Assembly: GCA_019347775.1 (NCBI GenBank)
Contig: JAHWKP010000036.1
Location: 1 to 12,408 of the forward strand
Source: Actinomycetota bacterium
GTDB lineage: Bacteria; Actinomycetota; Acidimicrobiia; Acidimicrobiales; JAHWKP01
DNA length: 12,408 nt
Direction of reading: 5' to 3'
This document shows, one piece after another, positions 6,707 through 12,408 of this stretch (position 1 is the first letter of the stretch; each line of letters opens with the position of its first letter). The notes under the pieces are model-generated. The model was not told where the DNA came from, searched no databases, and saw only the letters and a list, made by a program, of their open reading frames with translations. The translations under genes were made by a program, and so were the position numbers.

Positions 6707-7750
6707 ATGAAAGTCGTGGTGACCGGAGCAACCGGAAACGTCGGAAGGGCGCTCGTGGAACGGCTGGGGGCTGACCCCCACATCACCGAAGTTGTGGGGC
6801 TAGCCCGGCGTCCGCCGGATGTCAGCCTTCCGAAGACCCGATGGGCCAGTGTCGATGTGGCCGGCGATGACTTGGCTCCTCACTTCCGCGGAGCTGACGC
6901 CGTCGTTCACCTGGCGTGGCTGTTCCAACCCTCCCATGACGCCATGGCGACTTGGGAAGCCAACGCCATCGGAAGTGAAAGAGTGTTCCGATCGGTCGGC
7001 GACGCCGACGTCTCGGCTCTCGTGTATGCCTCGTCGGTCGGCGCCTACTCGCCCGCGCCGAACCAGTGGGTCGACGAGAACTGGCCCACTCACAGCATGC
7101 CCACCGCGGCCTACGGGCGGGAGAAGGCCTACGTCGAGCGGCTGCTCGATACGTTCGAGGCGGGCCACCCCGAAACCCGCGTGGTCCGCATGCGTCCCGC
7201 TTTCACATTCACGCGCAGTTCGGCCACCGAGCAGCGGCGACTGTTCCTGGGGCCGTTCATGCCGCGTCGCCTGGCACGACCCGGGACTGCTCCCGTACTG
7301 CCGGTGCCGAAGGGCACGGTCTTCCAGTCGGTCCACACCGACGATGTGGCCGACGCCTACCTCGCCGCGGTCGTCGGTACCGCCCGAGGCGCTTTCAACC
7401 TCGCGGCCGAGCCGGTGATCGACAAGGTGTCGCTGGGTGAAGCCCTCTCGACCAAGGTCGTCGAGTTGCCGGCCGGAGCCTTCACCGCAGCCATGGCCGC
7501 GGCGTGGCGGTTGCATCTCGTGCCCGCGCCGGCGGAGTTGCTCGAGCTGTTCTTGCGGCTGCCGCTGATGCGCACGGACCGGGCACGCGCCGAGCTCGGT
7601 TGGAGCCCGCGCCACAGCGGCCCTGACGCCCTGAGAATCGCGGCGGCCGGAATCGCGGAGGGCGCCGGAGGAGACACTCCGCCACTCGAGCCGGACTCGC
7701 TGGGCGGAAGAGTCGAGGAGATCTCGACCGGCGTCGGGGAGAAGGCATGA
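6707..7750 (+). CDS. NAD-dependent epimerase/dehydratase (extended SDR family)
   Basis: This is a 347-aa extended short-chain dehydrogenase/reductase, cytosolic. The N-terminal Rossmann motif is MKVVVTGATGNVGRALVERL (GxxGxxG at residues 7-13). An Asp/Ala pattern typical of the second half of the cofactor fold follows (ADAVVHLAW). The catalytic residues are visible in YASSVGAYSP (Ser) and YGREKAYVE (the YxxxK pair). Family members act on nucleotide sugars, flavonoid-like or steroid-like substrates; this substrate is unknown. I chose ATG 6707 because the Rossmann fold begins immediately after it and GGGAAG lies about 9 nt upstream. A GTG at 6674 would add 11 residues with no homology signal. 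It starts 47 bp after glnE and its stop is 4 bp before the dehydrogenase ATG, so the two oxidoreductases form one transcription unit, perhaps continuing from glnE. Confidence 0.9.
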   Translation: MKVVVTGATGNVGRALVERLGADPHITEVVGLARRPPDVSLPKTRWASVDVAGDDLAPHFRGADAVVHLAWLFQPSHDAMATWEANAIGSERVFRSVGDADVSALVYASSVGAYSPAPNQWVDENWPTHSMPTAAYGREKAYVERLLDTFEAGHPETRVVRMRPAFTFTRSSATEQRRLFLGPFMPRRLARPGTAPVLPVPKGTVFQSVHTDDVADAYLAAVVGTARGAFNLAAEPVIDKVSLGEALSTKVVELPAGAFTAAMAAAWRLHLVPAPAELLELFLRLPLMRTDRARAELGWSPRHSGPDALRIAAAGIAEGAGGDTPPLEPDSLGGRVEEISTGVGEKA

Positions 7751-7754
7751 ACGA

Positions 7755-8897
7755 ATGAAGGCCGTCGTCTGGCATGGCAAGGAAGACCTCAGGGTCGACT
7801 CGGTTCCCGACCCTCGCATCGAGGAACCGACGGACGCCGTTGTGCGAGTCACTGCGACGGCGATATGCGGGTCAGACCTACACCTTTATTCGAAGCTCTA
7901 CCCGGTGATGAAGAAAGGCGACATCATCGGCCACGAGGCCATGGGCATCGTGGAGGAAGTCGGCTCGTCGGTAAAGCGGCTTGCCCCGGGTGACCGAGTA
8001 GTGGTGCCGTTCAATATCGCCTGCGGTTCTTGCTGGCAGTGTGTCGACGGATTCCAGTCGCAGTGCGTCACTACCCAGAACACATCGTTGCGCAAAGGGG
8101 CCAGCCTGTTCGGATACACCCACCTCTATGGCGGTGTGCCCGGCGGACAGGCCGAGTTTCTCCGGGTGCCTCAAGCACACTACGGGCCGATCAAGGTCTC
8201 GCCCGAGGGCCCCGACGAGCGCTACCTCTTCCTTTCCGACGTGCTGCCGACGGCGTGGCAGGCCGTCGAATACGCGGACGTGGAGCCGGGCGCGACGGTC
8301 GCGGTGCTGGGACTCGGGCCGATCGGCCAGATGTGTGTTCGAATTGCCAAGCACCGGGGCGCGGCCCGGGTAATCGGCGTCGACCAGGTGCCCGAGCGTC
8401 TGGCGCTGGCCGCCAAGTGGGGCGCCGAAACCGTGGACTTCTCCCAGGTCAAGGACGTCACCGATGAGATCTGGGCGATGACCGACGGCCGCCTCGCCGA
8501 TTCCGTGATCGACGCCGTCGGCATGGAGGCGGCCGGATCGCGTGTCGACTCGGCCCTCACCACGGTGAAAGTGCAGACCGACAAGCTCGTCGCGCTGCAC
8601 CATGCACTGGGCGTCGTGCGTCGCGGCGGTGTGTTGTCGATCAGCGGCGTGTACTCAGGAGCGTTCCCGCGGTTTCCGCTTGGTGACCTGTTCGACAAGC
8701 AGATAACTGTTCGGATGGGCCAGGCCAACGTACGGCGTTGGATTCCAGAGTTGATGCCACTCGTGGAGGAGAGTTCCGACCCGCTCGGGCTTACGACTTT
8801 CGCGACTCACCAGCCGAGGCTCTCGGAGGCGCCCGAGTTCTACAAGCTCTTCCAAGAGAAGCGAGACGGTTGCATCAAGGTCGTTCTCAAGCCCTGA
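7755..8897 (+). CDS. Zinc-dependent alcohol dehydrogenase, formaldehyde-dehydrogenase-like
   Basis: This is a 380-aa medium-chain dehydrogenase/reductase oxidising an alcohol or hydroxymethyl adduct with NAD. The catalytic zinc ligands are C38 (AICGSDLH), H60-E61 (IIGHEAMG) and probably D162 (LSDVLPTAW). The structural zinc site is complete: C90, C93, C96 and C104 (CGSCWQCVDGFQSQC). The cofactor fold has GLGPIG (186-191), with D210 at the end of the next strand, which favours NAD over NADP. The pattern and length fit the group often annotated as glutathione-independent formaldehyde dehydrogenase or threonine-dehydrogenase-like. The physiological substrate is not determined. A good ribosome-binding site, GGGGAGAAGG (about 7737-7745), lies inside the end of the preceding epimerase gene, and the gap between them is 4 bp. 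This is the only clearly Shine-Dalgarno-led start in the window, as expected for an internal operon gene. Confidence 0.93.
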   Translation: MKAVVWHGKEDLRVDSVPDPRIEEPTDAVVRVTATAICGSDLHLYSKLYPVMKKGDIIGHEAMGIVEEVGSSVKRLAPGDRVVVPFNIACGSCWQCVDGFQSQCVTTQNTSLRKGASLFGYTHLYGGVPGGQAEFLRVPQAHYGPIKVSPEGPDERYLFLSDVLPTAWQAVEYADVEPGATVAVLGLGPIGQMCVRIAKHRGAARVIGVDQVPERLALAAKWGAETVDFSQVKDVTDEIWAMTDGRLADSVIDAVGMEAAGSRVDSALTTVKVQTDKLVALHHALGVVRRGGVLSISGVYSGAFPRFPLGDLFDKQITVRMGQANVRRWIPELMPLVEESSDPLGLTTFATHQPRLSEAPEFYKLFQEKRDGCIKVVLKP

Positions 8898-8941
8898 ACC
8901 GTCTCGCAGCGCCGGCTGAGTTCTGGTCGACGGCCAGTCTG

Positions 8942-8947
8942 TAGGGT
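8942..8947 (+). promoter_or_regulatory. -10 box for leaderless tldD transcript
   Basis: The bases are TAGGGT (TANNNT), followed by exactly 7 nt and then the tldD ATG, so transcription would begin at the start codon. It lies in the 57-bp gap after the dehydrogenase gene. There is no Shine-Dalgarno sequence and no strong -35 hexamer. Confidence 0.55.
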
Positions 8948-8954
8948 CGGCGCC

Positions 8955-10400
8955 ATGTTTGACGCTGCCCAATCCGCGGTAGAGGGCGCCCTGGCCGCCG
9001 GCGCCAGTTACGCGGACGCTCGGGTGATGACCCGGCGAACGGAGTCCATGAACGCTCGTAACGCGGTGATCGAGGACCTGTCGCAGTCGGAGTCGACCGG
9101 CCTTGGCGTACGCGCCTTGATCGGCTCGTCGTGGGGGTTCTTCGCCTCGGCCGACCTGTCGGACCGCGCTGCTCGCTCTGCCGGTGAGCAGGCCGCCGAA
9201 ATTGCCAAGGCGTCGGCTCTGGTTCCAGGTCCCGACACTGCTCTGGCAGATGACGACACACCCGCCCAGGCCCACTGGTCTTCGACGTGGCAGGAGCACC
9301 CCATCGAAGACGTGAGCCTGTCGGAGAAGGGCGACCTGCTGGTGAGCGTCACGGACGCCATGCGCTCGGTCAAGGGCGTGTCGCTGGCGACCGCGGCCTA
9401 TGCGATCTGGGACACCGACAAATGGCTGGTGTCATCGGCCGGTCATCGGATCAGCCAACGAATCGTCGAGTGCGGAGCGATGATGAATTCGACTGCCGTA
9501 GGAGACTCAGAGACTCAGCGTCGCTCGTATCCCGGAATCCGCGGCCAATACGGCACGAGTGGATGGGAACTCGTTCGTCAGGTCGACCTTCCGGGCAACG
9601 CGGTTCGCATCGCGGAGGAAGCGGCCGCCCTTCTGTCGGCGCCCCAGTGCCCGGAGGCGACCACCGACCTGATCCTCGGTTCCGAACAGATGGCACTGCA
9701 GATCCATGAATCGGTTGGCCACGCCATCGAACTCGATCGCATCCTCGGTTGGGAGGCCGCCTACGCCGGCACGTCCTGGCTCGAACCCGACAAGATGGGC
9801 TCGCTGCGCTTCGGCTCCGATCTCATGAACGTGACTGCCGATGCGACGTTGCCGGGTGCGCTGGGCTCGTTCGGCTACGACGACGAGGGAACGCCGGCCA
9901 AGTGTGTCCCGATCGTCGAGCAAGGCACGTGGGTCGGCGTGCTGTCGGGTCGAGACTCGGCCGCTCAGGTAGGCATTCCCTCCGGAGGCTGCGTCCGCTC
10001 CGACGGGTGGAATCGGCTCCCGATGGTGCGCATGACCAATGTGGGGTTGCTGCCCGGGGAGTCCTCGCTCGATGACATGATCGCCGCCACCGACGACGGC
10101 GTGCTGATGGACACCAACCGCTCCTGGTCCATCGATGACAAGCGGCTCAACTTTCAGTTCGGCTGCGAGATCGGCTGGGAGATAAAGAACGGCGAACGGG
10201 GCCGCATGCTGCGCAATCCCACCTATACCGGGATCAGCCCCCAGTTCTGGGGTTCGATGGACATGGTCGGCAACAAGGACGAATGGATCTTCTTCGGCAC
10301 TCCGAACTGCGGCAAGGGCCAGCCCTCGCAAGTGGGTCACACCGGCCATCCGTCGGTGCCGTGTCGGTTCCGCAATGTGCGCGTGGGGGTTCGGGGATGA
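8955..10400 (+). CDS. tldD: TldD-family metalloprotease subunit
   Basis: TldD is the catalytic subunit of the TldD/TldE (PmbA) heterodimeric zinc protease. In E. coli this complex matures microcin B17 and degrades the antitoxin CcdA by cutting unfolded peptides. The 481-aa product has the zinc motif HESVGH (HExxxH, H251, E252, H256) within LQIHESVGHAIELD, and the likely third zinc ligand C452 in PNCGKGQPSQVGHTGHP near the C-terminus, so the active site looks intact. The N-terminal region (about 1-120) with GLGVRALIGSSWGFFASADL is the usual peptide-channel domain. It is cytosolic, with no signal peptide. The ATG at 8955 follows a TAGGGT box by 7 nt, indicating leaderless translation. Its TGA overlaps the pmbA ATG (ATGA, 10397-10400). 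No RiPP precursor or toxin-antitoxin gene is recognisable nearby, so the native substrate is unknown. Confidence 0.95.
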   Translation: MFDAAQSAVEGALAAGASYADARVMTRRTESMNARNAVIEDLSQSESTGLGVRALIGSSWGFFASADLSDRAARSAGEQAAEIAKASALVPGPDTALADDDTPAQAHWSSTWQEHPIEDVSLSEKGDLLVSVTDAMRSVKGVSLATAAYAIWDTDKWLVSSAGHRISQRIVECGAMMNSTAVGDSETQRRSYPGIRGQYGTSGWELVRQVDLPGNAVRIAEEAAALLSAPQCPEATTDLILGSEQMALQIHESVGHAIELDRILGWEAAYAGTSWLEPDKMGSLRFGSDLMNVTADATLPGALGSFGYDDEGTPAKCVPIVEQGTWVGVLSGRDSAAQVGIPSGGCVRSDGWNRLPMVRMTNVGLLPGESSLDDMIAATDDGVLMDTNRSWSIDDKRLNFQFGCEIGWEIKNGERGRMLRNPTYTGISPQFWGSMDMVGNKDEWIFFGTPNCGKGQPSQVGHTGHPSVPCRFRNVRVGVRG

Positions 10401-11740
10401 GCAGACCGGCAGGCGTCGCCGAGCGCGAGATGGCGCTGTGTGAACAGGTCCTCAAGCTCGTCGGCAACCGCGCCGACGCCCTGGTGCGCGCCGGCGGCGG
10501 GCAGTCGTCGCTGACTCGCTTCGCCAACTCCTGTATCCACCAGAACGTCTCGGAGGACACCGCGGGGGTGCAGCTACAGGTCACCGTCGACGGCGGTCGT
10601 ACTGCCGGGGCGTCCAGCAACCGGGTGGACGCCGACGGCCTATCGGCGCTGGTCGAAAGGGCCCTAGCCGCCGCCGCACTGCGCCCGGAAGACCCTGAGT
10701 GGCCTGGACTGGCCGAGCCTCAGCCCGGGCGCGGAGACGATCACTGGGACGACGCGACTGCCGAGGCCTCGCCCAAAGCCCGCGCCGAGGCGGTGGAGGC
10801 CTTCGTGACGGCGGGCGAGGGGCTCGAAGCCGCCGGTTACTGCTCGAGTTCGTGGGTTGAAGTGGCGCTGGCGAACTCGGCCGGCCAACGTTTGGTGGGC
10901 CGTTCGACCTCTGCGTCGATTTCGGGCATTCAGCGCGCGGTCGGGCCCGACGGCAAGGCCGACGGGTCGGCCGAATGGTCGTCGTCCCGGCTGTCCGACC
11001 TCGACGCTTCCTGGGCCGGCGAACGGGCCGCCAGCCGGGCCCGGGCCGGCACGACGGCCGAAGATATTGCTCCGGGGCAGTACGAAGTCGTGCTCGAGCC
11101 CGATTGCGTGGCCGACATGGTGCAGTTCCTGAGCTTCGGCTTCTCCGGCAAGGCGTATGCCGACGGAACGAGCTTCGTCCATCCGGGCGAAGCACAGTTC
11201 GACCCGTCCTTTTCGACGTGGGACGACGCGGCCGACGACCGCTGTGTCGGGCTCAACTTCGACACCGAGGGAACTCCGACTGCCTATCTCGACCTCGTCA
11301 AGGAGGGCATCAGCGGCGGGCTCGCCCACGACCGGCGCTCGGCGGCCAAGGCCGGGGTCAAGTCGACCGGTCACGCGACCGGCTCGACCGCCTTCGGCGC
11401 GTTCCCGAGAAATGTGATCGTCGGCGGCGGCGAGTCGTCGGCGGACGAACTCATCTCAGGAGTCGAACGGGGACTGCTCGTGTGCGGCTTCTGGTACACC
11501 CGCATCCTCGACCCTAAGACCCAAGTCGTCACCGGGCTCACTCGCAACGGTCTGTTCCGGATCGAGAACGGCGAGGTCGGCCCCGCGGTGCGCAACCTGC
11601 GCTTCACACAGTCCTACGCAGGTGCGCTCGGTCCGGACCGCGTGCTGGGAATCGGCGACGACGGCCGCCGCGTGGGTAACCGCTGGGTTCCTTCCTTGCG
11701 CCTGTCCGCCTGGAACTTCACCGGCGGCGCCCAGGGCTAA
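10397..11740 (+). CDS. pmbA: PmbA/TldE-family metalloprotease partner subunit
   Basis: This is the non-catalytic partner of TldD. The 447-aa product has the family's fold-typical stretches: SSLTRFANSCIHQNV near the N-terminus, GQYEVVLEPDCVADMVQFL mid-protein, DTEGTPTAYLDLVKEG, and the C-terminal GHATGSTAFGAFPRNVIVGG. It lacks the HExxxH zinc motif, as expected for PmbA, which helps form the closed proteolytic chamber. The start is the ATG in the ATGA overlap with tldD, giving tight translational coupling and probably a 1:1 subunit ratio; GGGG lies just upstream. An open frame extends further 5' (to 10283), but that part overlaps tldD and shows no family similarity. The TAA stop overlaps the TAG of the convergent methyltransferase gene (CTAA, 11737-11740). 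Confidence 0.94.
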   Translation: MSRPAGVAEREMALCEQVLKLVGNRADALVRAGGGQSSLTRFANSCIHQNVSEDTAGVQLQVTVDGGRTAGASSNRVDADGLSALVERALAAAALRPEDPEWPGLAEPQPGRGDDHWDDATAEASPKARAEAVEAFVTAGEGLEAAGYCSSSWVEVALANSAGQRLVGRSTSASISGIQRAVGPDGKADGSAEWSSSRLSDLDASWAGERAASRARAGTTAEDIAPGQYEVVLEPDCVADMVQFLSFGFSGKAYADGTSFVHPGEAQFDPSFSTWDDAADDRCVGLNFDTEGTPTAYLDLVKEGISGGLAHDRRSAAKAGVKSTGHATGSTAFGAFPRNVIVGGGESSADELISGVERGLLVCGFWYTRILDPKTQVVTGLTRNGLFRIENGEVGPAVRNLRFTQSYAGALGPDRVLGIGDDGRRVGNRWVPSLRLSAWNFTGGAQG

Positions 11741-12261
11741 GGAGCCGAAAGGCAGGACAGCGTGGTGCGGTGGCCAAGCAGACGGATGTCGACGGATCTC
11801 CGAACACTCAGTCCGGCCGCCGCGACCGCGGCGCCGAGGTCCTTCGACTGCGGGCAGAGGACGACCACCGGGCCGCCTCCGGTGACGCGGGCCGACTCGC
11901 TCAGCACGGCGGTGAGCCACGGCCGCGGCTGCGACGGCAGCTTGCACTGATGGCCGAAGGGCAGGTTCGTTGCCACTGCTCCGATCGAGCCGTCGGCGAA
12001 GGGAAGCTTCCGAGCGTCGCCGTGCCACAGGCCGTGCCGGGAACGGAGATTGGCCGCCGCGGACTCAAGGGCTGAGGGGTCGAAGTCGCCGCCTGCGGCC
12101 TGCCATCCCGCCGCCATCGCCTCCGTCAGCACCGTTCCTGAACCGCAGCACGGGTCGACCAGCGTCCCTCCCGGCTTTCCCGCTAGATACACGAGAGCGG
12201 CGGCCGCGGTTGGGCGCAGCGCGGCCTCGCGTTCCTCGGTTCTGCCGCCGCGGTGGCGCAT
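11737..12261 (-). CDS. RNA N2-guanine-type methyltransferase, apparently 5'-truncated
   Basis: This is a Rossmann-fold S-adenosylmethionine-dependent methyltransferase. The SAM-binding motif is VDPCCGSGTVLTEA (residues 35-48), an acidic GGDFDP follows (57-62), and the catalytic-loop motif is TNLPFG (98-103), of the N-P-P-[FY] type used by amino-group methyltransferases. LRPTAAAALVYLAG before the SAM motif is typical of the Trm14/RlmL-like tRNA or rRNA guanine-N2 methyltransferase group. Those proteins are usually 300-380 aa with a THUMP or equivalent N-terminal domain. Here only the catalytic part is present (174 aa from the ATG at 12259-12261). The frame is open to the window end, but the sequence upstream of about residue 8 does not look like the family and lies where the + strand encodes a different protein. 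I infer the gene is cut at a junction near 12240-12252, and that the ATG is not its native start. It converges on pmbA. Confidence 0.8.
   Translation of the reverse strand: MRHRGGRTEEREAALRPTAAAALVYLAGKPGGTLVDPCCGSGTVLTEAMAAGWQAAGGDFDPSALESAAANLRSRHGLWHGDARKLPFADGSIGAVATNLPFGHQCKLPSQPRPWLTAVLSESARVTGGGPVVVLCPQSKDLGAAVAAAGLSVRRSVDIRLLGHRTTLSCLSAP
12238..12255. other. Probable chimeric or recombination junction
   Basis: Left of this point the minus strand encodes a methyltransferase with good family similarity up to about LRPTAAAALV. Right of it the + strand encodes a glycosyltransferase C-terminus with good similarity beginning at VAHLAGALG. Neither gene continues across. A GC-rich stretch (GCCGCCGCGGTGGCG, 12244-12258) sits at the switch and could have given microhomology. 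The exact breakpoint cannot be fixed by eye. Confidence 0.55.
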
Positions 12262-12408
12262 CTCGCCGGCGCGCTCGGCAAACCGGTGTGGCTGCTCAGC
12301 CGCGCCGAGAGCGAGTGGCGCTGGATGCTGGAGCGCGAAGATTCCCCGTGGTACCCGACCTTGCGCCTGTTCCGGCAGCCGCGCGACGGCGGGTGGGACG
12401 ACGTCCTC
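12250..12408 (+). CDS. C-terminal fragment of a TPR/glycosyltransferase protein, 5'-truncated, running off the window
   Basis: In the frame starting at 12250 the + strand reads AVAHLAGALGKPVWLL, then ESEWRWMLEREDSPWYPTLR and LFRQPRDGGWDDVL to the window edge. From memory this is the conserved end of tetratricopeptide-repeat proteins with a glycosyltransferase-9-like C-terminal domain, common in alpha- and betaproteobacteria. There the usual text is DTAVAHLAGALGKPVW, followed by WRW, REDSPWYP and LFRQ. The family's expected upstream part (a VDT-like stretch) is absent: codons before 12250 read SAA and then LFALG in reverse order, with an in-frame TAG at 12184-12186 and no start codon. The fragment is therefore broken at its 5' end and looks foreign to the actinobacterial neighbourhood. 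Confidence 0.7.

Noticed and set aside
6800..7852. Open frame of 350 codons on the minus strand across the epimerase
   Set aside because: It is antisense to a clear Rossmann-fold enzyme, and its His/Arg/Gly-rich product looks like a shadow frame.
12187..12249. Upstream extension of the + strand glycosyltransferase fragment
   Set aside because: The frame is open back to a stop at 12184-12186, but its translation does not resemble the family and is antisense to the methyltransferase, so the fragment is taken to begin near 12250.
1..12408. CRISPR array, tRNA, rRNA, insertion sequence or phage genes
   Set aside because: No regularly spaced repeats, no tRNA cloverleaf-like sequence, no transposase or integrase motifs and no rRNA-like conserved sequence were seen on either strand.

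Overview
This is a dense, high-GC, coding window from an actinobacterium, most likely an uncultured one near Acidimicrobiia. That placement is inferred from GC-rich third codon positions, GTG starts, several starts that look leaderless (a TANNNT box 7-9 nt before the start codon), and the gene repertoire. No rRNA, tRNA, CRISPR array, insertion sequence or phage gene is visible. No gene-free stretch reaches 300 bases; the largest gaps are about 60 bp.

Layout. Bases 1-78 hold the last 25 codons of an unidentified + strand gene. Its stop overlaps the stop of a minus-strand run that reads right to left: nadE (3999-2311), a DMT/EamA transporter (2256-1369), a putative ferritin-like helical protein (1308-643) and a hypothetical protein (641-75). 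nadE is divergent from glnE (4026-6659), with only 26 bp between the two start codons. In that gap two -10-like boxes on opposite strands share a TA step, which suggests one bidirectional leaderless promoter. Downstream of glnE on the + strand lie an NAD-dependent epimerase/dehydratase (6707-7750) and a zinc-dependent alcohol dehydrogenase (7755-8897) that look co-transcribed. They are followed by the TldD/PmbA metalloprotease pair (8955-10400 and 10397-11740), which has its own leaderless-type promoter. A minus-strand RNA methyltransferase fragment (12261-11737) converges on pmbA with overlapping stops.

How the genes fit together. NadE consumes glutamine to amidate NaAD, and GlnE adenylylates glutamine synthetase, so the divergent pair joins glutamine supply to glutamine use. 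TldD and PmbA form a peptide-processing heterodimer. The epimerase and dehydrogenase are both NAD(P)-type oxidoreductases of unknown substrate.

The most notable points are: (1) the shared bidirectional promoter between nadE and glnE; (2) a 32-bp segment (28/32 identical, same reading frame) present both inside nadE and at the start of the neighbouring transporter gene; and (3) an abrupt junction near 12240-12252. Past that junction the + strand encodes the C-terminal end of a proteobacterial-type TPR/glycosyltransferase protein and the methyltransferase loses its N-terminal part. This points to a chimeric assembly or a real recombination breakpoint. I do not see a convincing new multi-gene system; the least characterised unit is the ferritin-like plus hypothetical gene pair behind nadE and the transporter.
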